Below are positions 60,164-64,000 of a stretch of 64,000 nucleotides of DNA, one piece after another. The position numbers and the translations under genes are program-made. The notes under the pieces were generated by a model that made no database searches, was not told the origin of the DNA, and worked only from the letters and a program-made list of their open reading frames with translations. Within the stretch, counting starts at the first letter, position 1. The number at the start of each line of letters is the position of its first letter. This stretch comes from Sphagnum compactum (Eukaryota; Bryophyta; Sphagnopsida; Sphagnales): the NCBI GenBank assembly GCA_965153455.1, contig OZ234498.1:8990001-9054000 (forward strand), given 5' to 3'.

Positions 60164-60990
60164 AGAAAGCAAGATGGGCTTTCTTATGTGCACATGTAGA
60201 AGAGGCCACATTTTCTTGGTTTTGTCTCATGCAAGAGCATAATGCCACAATTACAAATGATATGTTATTTGCACCTGCAACAAGATTTTATGTGGGAGAA
60301 TCTAGAAAAGAAGGTGAGAGAGTTCTTAATTTCCCCATGGATGTTTATTGTTTCAAGAAGAAATTTAGCATGAGAGGCTACCTCGAGGCTACACAAAATA
60401 TGGAGGCATGGCCTCTACCAATGATTCCCTAGAGGTTCAAACACATATAGCTATAATACATGCACAAGTCTGATGAAATTTGGTTACTCTATAGACTTGA
60501 ACTAAACAAAATGTTGGCAACTAAAAGGTTAAGTGAAAAGAAATAAAGTAAGGAACACATTATCATAGCCTTGATTTGCGAATGCTAATGGTAGCATGAA
60601 GTCGCCACCTATGATTATCAACAAATTAGCTTAGCCCAATGTTTTCACATTTAGGCATGTCGCATGACATCTTTCAAATTTAAGCAATATGTAATTTGTC
60701 AATAAGCTCAAGATTGGATGACTGCAATATTGTTTGAGAAATTCTTCTTGGATTTTGAAAGATAAATGTACATTGTTTGGAAGGAAAAGGTACTTAGGAT
60801 GTTCAAGTAAACAATTTTTTAGCCATATGGCAATTAATTTGTAAGCAATGTATCACCACCATTGTTATGTTTCCTCCCAACGCACAAGCAAGTGGCAACC
60901 TATAGATGTTAGGATCGTCAAGGCTTTCAAGGCATATTATAGAACTCTTTACCAATCACCAAATTGATCACTTGCCCATCATTTGATGAA
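60164..60990 (+). pseudogene. pogo/Tigger-like DDE transposase relic
   Basis: Cut-and-paste transposase related to pogo, Tigger, jerky and CENP-B. In order: the CENP-B-type helix-turn-helix, VEEATFSWFCLMQEHNATIT then NDMLFAPATRFYV (60199-60298); a spacer with FSMRGYL; SDEIWLLYRLELNKMLATKR, equivalent to the xxDETGLFYRLLPNKTLA block that holds the first catalytic Asp; ALICEC.GSMKSPPMIINK after a frame change, equivalent to the strand carrying CNADGSEKLPPLVIGK; WMTAILFEKFFLDFER; and PPNAQASG, then VRIVKAFKAYYRTLY, the near-universal PPNxTSxLQP-DxGIIxxFKxxYR segment. The segment around the second Asp (VDNxxxH) is not readable. Stops and frame changes (TAA near 60544, stops in later blocks) rule out an active enzyme. 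No terminal repeats were identified. Confidence 0.75.
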
Positions 60991-63900
60991 AAATAAAAAT
61001 CTTTCTATAGAGCTTTCAAAGGCATGTTATAAAAACATTTTACTAAATGAATAGCAGATATCTTTCTATTGAAGTGAGTTCTTTTGAAGCTCTTCTTGTT
61101 TGAATTCTTTTTGTTGATTTTATTTCTTAATTCTTTATTTTCAAATTTGTAGGTGTTTGTAAAAGGTCACCGCTTGTGTTGGTATTTTGTTGGGGGTTGT
61201 GCTTTTTATGTTTGTGTGCAAAATCACAATAAAAAAAGGCTCCAAATGGCTTGCTTGATGTGAACTATTTTTTAAAACTTCTTTTGGTTATGAGTTTGTG
61301 TTGATTTTGTTGTTAAATTATGCATGAGTTTTAGGTGTGAACTTCTTTCTTCTTGTCATGAAGGAGAATAATGCCAAACATTTATGCTTCAAGTGAGTTT
61401 TTATTTTGGGTCTTCATTTTTTTGTTCATGGTTATGAGCTTTTATGTTAAGGATTGCAAAGGAAACTAGTAAGCAATGGAGTTTGTTTGACATGAGATTA
61501 TTATCTTTTATTTTATTTTTCAATCTTTTTGTGTGTACACATGTTCTTTCTTTGAAGGCCCCTTGTTTTCATGTGGGTTGTTTGTTTTGGATATTAAATT
61601 TGTTTTCATTGCATTTATGATTTGTTCAGATGCTACTATGGGGAACTTTGTTTTCCCTCGTTTATTGTTCATTTTTTGTATGGTCTTATGATCATGATGT
61701 TCACATTGTTATGAAGAGCAAAAGCTCTTCACAACATTTTTAATTTTTTTTGTTGTCATCTTCTTGGTTATCATTGTTTAATTTATCATGATCATTGTTG
61801 ATGCAAGGAATTAAATGTATTATAACCTTTACTAGATCAAATGGTCTCTTTTTTTTCCCCCTTTTTTCATGGTTTTGGGTGTTTGTCCCTACTATGGAAA
61901 ACTAATGATATATATAAAGTCTTCTTACTCATCATTGTTTTTTTTTAAATTCTATTGTTGCACTTTTCTTGGTTGTTGTTTGTGGTGTAGGGGTTCCAAA
62001 TTGTTCCCCATGCAAAGAGTGATGGTTGTTGTAATGCTTTTTTGTTTTTAAGAAACATTGTTGTTGAGATTACAATGCTTCTATAGGGAGTCAACACTCT
62101 TAAAGTTTGTTTTTAATTTTTTCCTATCATCCCCCTTTAGGGTGTTCTTGTGCTCTTCATTTTGAATCTTGCTAATGCAAATAACCAAAATTTTTCCATA
62201 CATACCAATGATGGTGGTTGTGATGTTTTTGTTATTATTATTATTTGTTGTGATGTTCTTGATGTTGTAGTAGGGAGCCAGTTCGTTCCTTGTAGCAACA
62301 TTGTACTTTTGTTTTTTTTATATCATCTTAAAAGGGGGAGCAAGAGGTTGTAGTGGTGCATTTTATATATATTATGTTTTGAGTTTTTTTTTCCTTTTCT
62401 AACTTGTAGATTTTGTTGTAATTTTGTGTCAAAATAATTGGCTCAAAGGAAAGTTGGTTGACATAAGGTATTAGCAATTGATTTTTTTAATTATTGTAGC
62501 TGATCGAAATGCAAACTTTTATTTAATGAAATGGTTTTGGTTAAATCGCACTACAAGTTGAAGATTTTTTTCAATTTTGACGTGGGGTTACCATAACACC
62601 TTTACACTTTTGACAATAATTAAATAATTTTAAATCAATGTTATTTTTTCAAAATTGGCTACCCATAATGCCAAAAGTTTTTTGAACTATGTTGCTACCT
62701 ATTGTACATGGTCATTTTTCTTATTCCAAATCTACATGCTTAAGTCTTTGAAAACTTTGCCTAAATTTCAAGAAATTTTTATTGTTACTGCTGAAATGAA
62801 ATATATATACATTTAAAAAAGAAGAAAAAATGATAAAGTTATTAAAATATTCCAAAAAAATTTGTGAACCTTAGTTTAGGTTATATTATATAATGGAAAA
62901 ATACGATTGGCCATTTGTGGTTAATTTTTTTAGAATTGAAGATGTATTTTTGGAATTTCGATTTTTGCAACAAATTATTTGGCCAAATATTTCTTTTTTT
63001 TCAATAATTGTAAAATTTACAAAGATTTACCTATGTAATAAAGAAAGGTTAGTTTTGCTTTGGTGTATGTAGGAAGTTGTTTGCTAGGGGTTTATTCATG
63101 GTTGGGGTTCCAAAAGGAGTGTGTAACTGAAAAAGGAATATAAAGGACAATTCAGACTTTTCTAATGTTCAATATATTGCAACTATGGTGTAGTATTGTG
63201 TTCCTACTATTAGAACATTGAGAAAAAAAGTTTAAAAATAATCCAATAGTTATTGGATGTGTAAAAATGTTTTTGAATTCTTGATCAATTTAGGTCAATT
63301 ATCCATGTTACAATTTTTTTATAAAGGAATGGAGAAGGAATGCATAAAATGATGCAATTGACTTCAAATTTATTGTACAAGAAACCCATACTTCCCTTTA
63401 TTCAACTACATGTTCATTAGGTCAATCTAATGAAAAAATAAATCATATGACAATTTCAAAGTCTTGAAATTTTGAAAAAAAAGGTTTCAAGGAAAATGAT
63501 TCTTTTATTAAATCTTTTGGTTAGTTTTTTATATTCATTAGGTTCAAAATCTTAAACTTTAGATGCAAGTTAGATGTATAAGAAATGATCTTACAAAAAA
63601 CATGTTAAGTTGATTTTTAAAGCTCTAAGTTTTAACATGTTTTGCATTTATGTTTGCAAACCAAAACATTTATGCACAATTATGTGTTCATGTAAAAAAT
63701 AACCACCACCACATGAATTATCTTATCTTGGATTATTCAAATTTTCCTACTTAAATTTATTTCATATAAATGTTATTTGTAGAAAGTAGCTTTAAGCAAG
63801 TTATGGAATTTTATTTTTTTCTTTTTTGATACCCCAACCAAGAATAGACCCCTACTTTATTTGATATTCACAGTTCAAATGAATGGTCTTGGTGTGCATG

Positions 63901-64000
63901 TAAGATGTATGCATCAAAATATGCTTTATGTATTTAATGGTAGAATGTTAAAGGTGCATTGAACTTTTGGGGGCAATTTGGGTTGAAAAGTACTTTATCA
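60991..64000. other. AT-rich stretch, no gene recognised
   Basis: Rich in T runs with no recognisable gene, tandem array or hairpin. Small frames at 61869-62051 and 62150-62353 look like translated low-complexity sequence. Part of it may belong to the transposon whose transposase relic lies just upstream. Confidence 0.5.

Noticed and set aside
1-64000. tRNA, rRNA or CRISPR arrays
   Set aside because: No tRNA-like A/B-box pair with a cloverleaf was seen; the regular repeats are tandem arrays without unique spacers, and the sequence is eukaryotic.

Overview
The window is nuclear DNA from a land plant. It shows spliced genes with GT-AG introns, plant-specific protein families (RALF peptide, B3 domain, class VIII bHLH, DUO3/GON4L, a UCP3-type carrier), plant-type telomere repeats (TTTAGGG/CCCTAAA) and long AT-rich, repeat-filled spaces between genes. 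Low gene density and an LptB-type ATPase gene that I do not recall from Arabidopsis make me lean towards a seed-free plant (fern, lycophyte or bryophyte), but the sequence does not settle this.

Layout. 1-3.9 kb: AT-rich, no gene recognised. 3.9-5.4 kb (+): intact mitochondrial carrier of the UCP3 type, two exons. 5.4-7.9 kb: its downstream region, exon-like but unassigned sequence and an 84-bp tandem repeat. 7.97-9.69 kb (-): intact two-exon LptB-like ABC ATPase with an N-terminal extension that looks like a transit peptide; its 817-bp intron carries a 48-bp tandem repeat. 10.0-12.2 kb: three non-autonomous elements with inverted ends. 14.82-15.20 kb (-): intact single-exon RALF precursor of the RALF34 type. 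15.9-22.2 kb: a candidate 6.2-kb foldback-like element bounded by 28-bp inverted ends. Its inner arms are built from ~200-bp tandem subrepeats, and it holds a broken B3-domain gene. 22.2-31.8 kb: AT-rich desert. 33.8-39.4 kb (+): a DUO3/GON4L locus whose exon blocks are recognisable but carry several frameshifts, a stop and damaged splice sites, so it reads as a pseudogene. 40-53 kb: repeat-rich desert. 54.1-55.8 kb (+): intact two-exon class VIIIb (HECATE/INDEHISCENT-type) bHLH. 56.6-57.0 kb: second copy of a 395-bp TA-flanked MITE. 60.16-60.99 kb (+): a decayed pogo/Tigger-like transposase. 61-64 kb: nothing recognised.

How the parts relate. The five gene loci do not form a pathway: a mitochondrial carrier, a probable plastid ABC ATPase, a secreted peptide hormone, a chromatin/cell-cycle regulator relic and a transcription factor. 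What links them is local sequence: a run of CCCTAAA/TTTAGGG units lies from about 0.2 to 1 kb upstream of each of the five loci. The spaces between them are mostly small inverted-end elements. One MITE family is bounded by TA, the target typical of Tc1/mariner/pogo transposases, and a pogo-like relic sits in the same window. All family calls are by recognition of motifs by eye; no database search was run.
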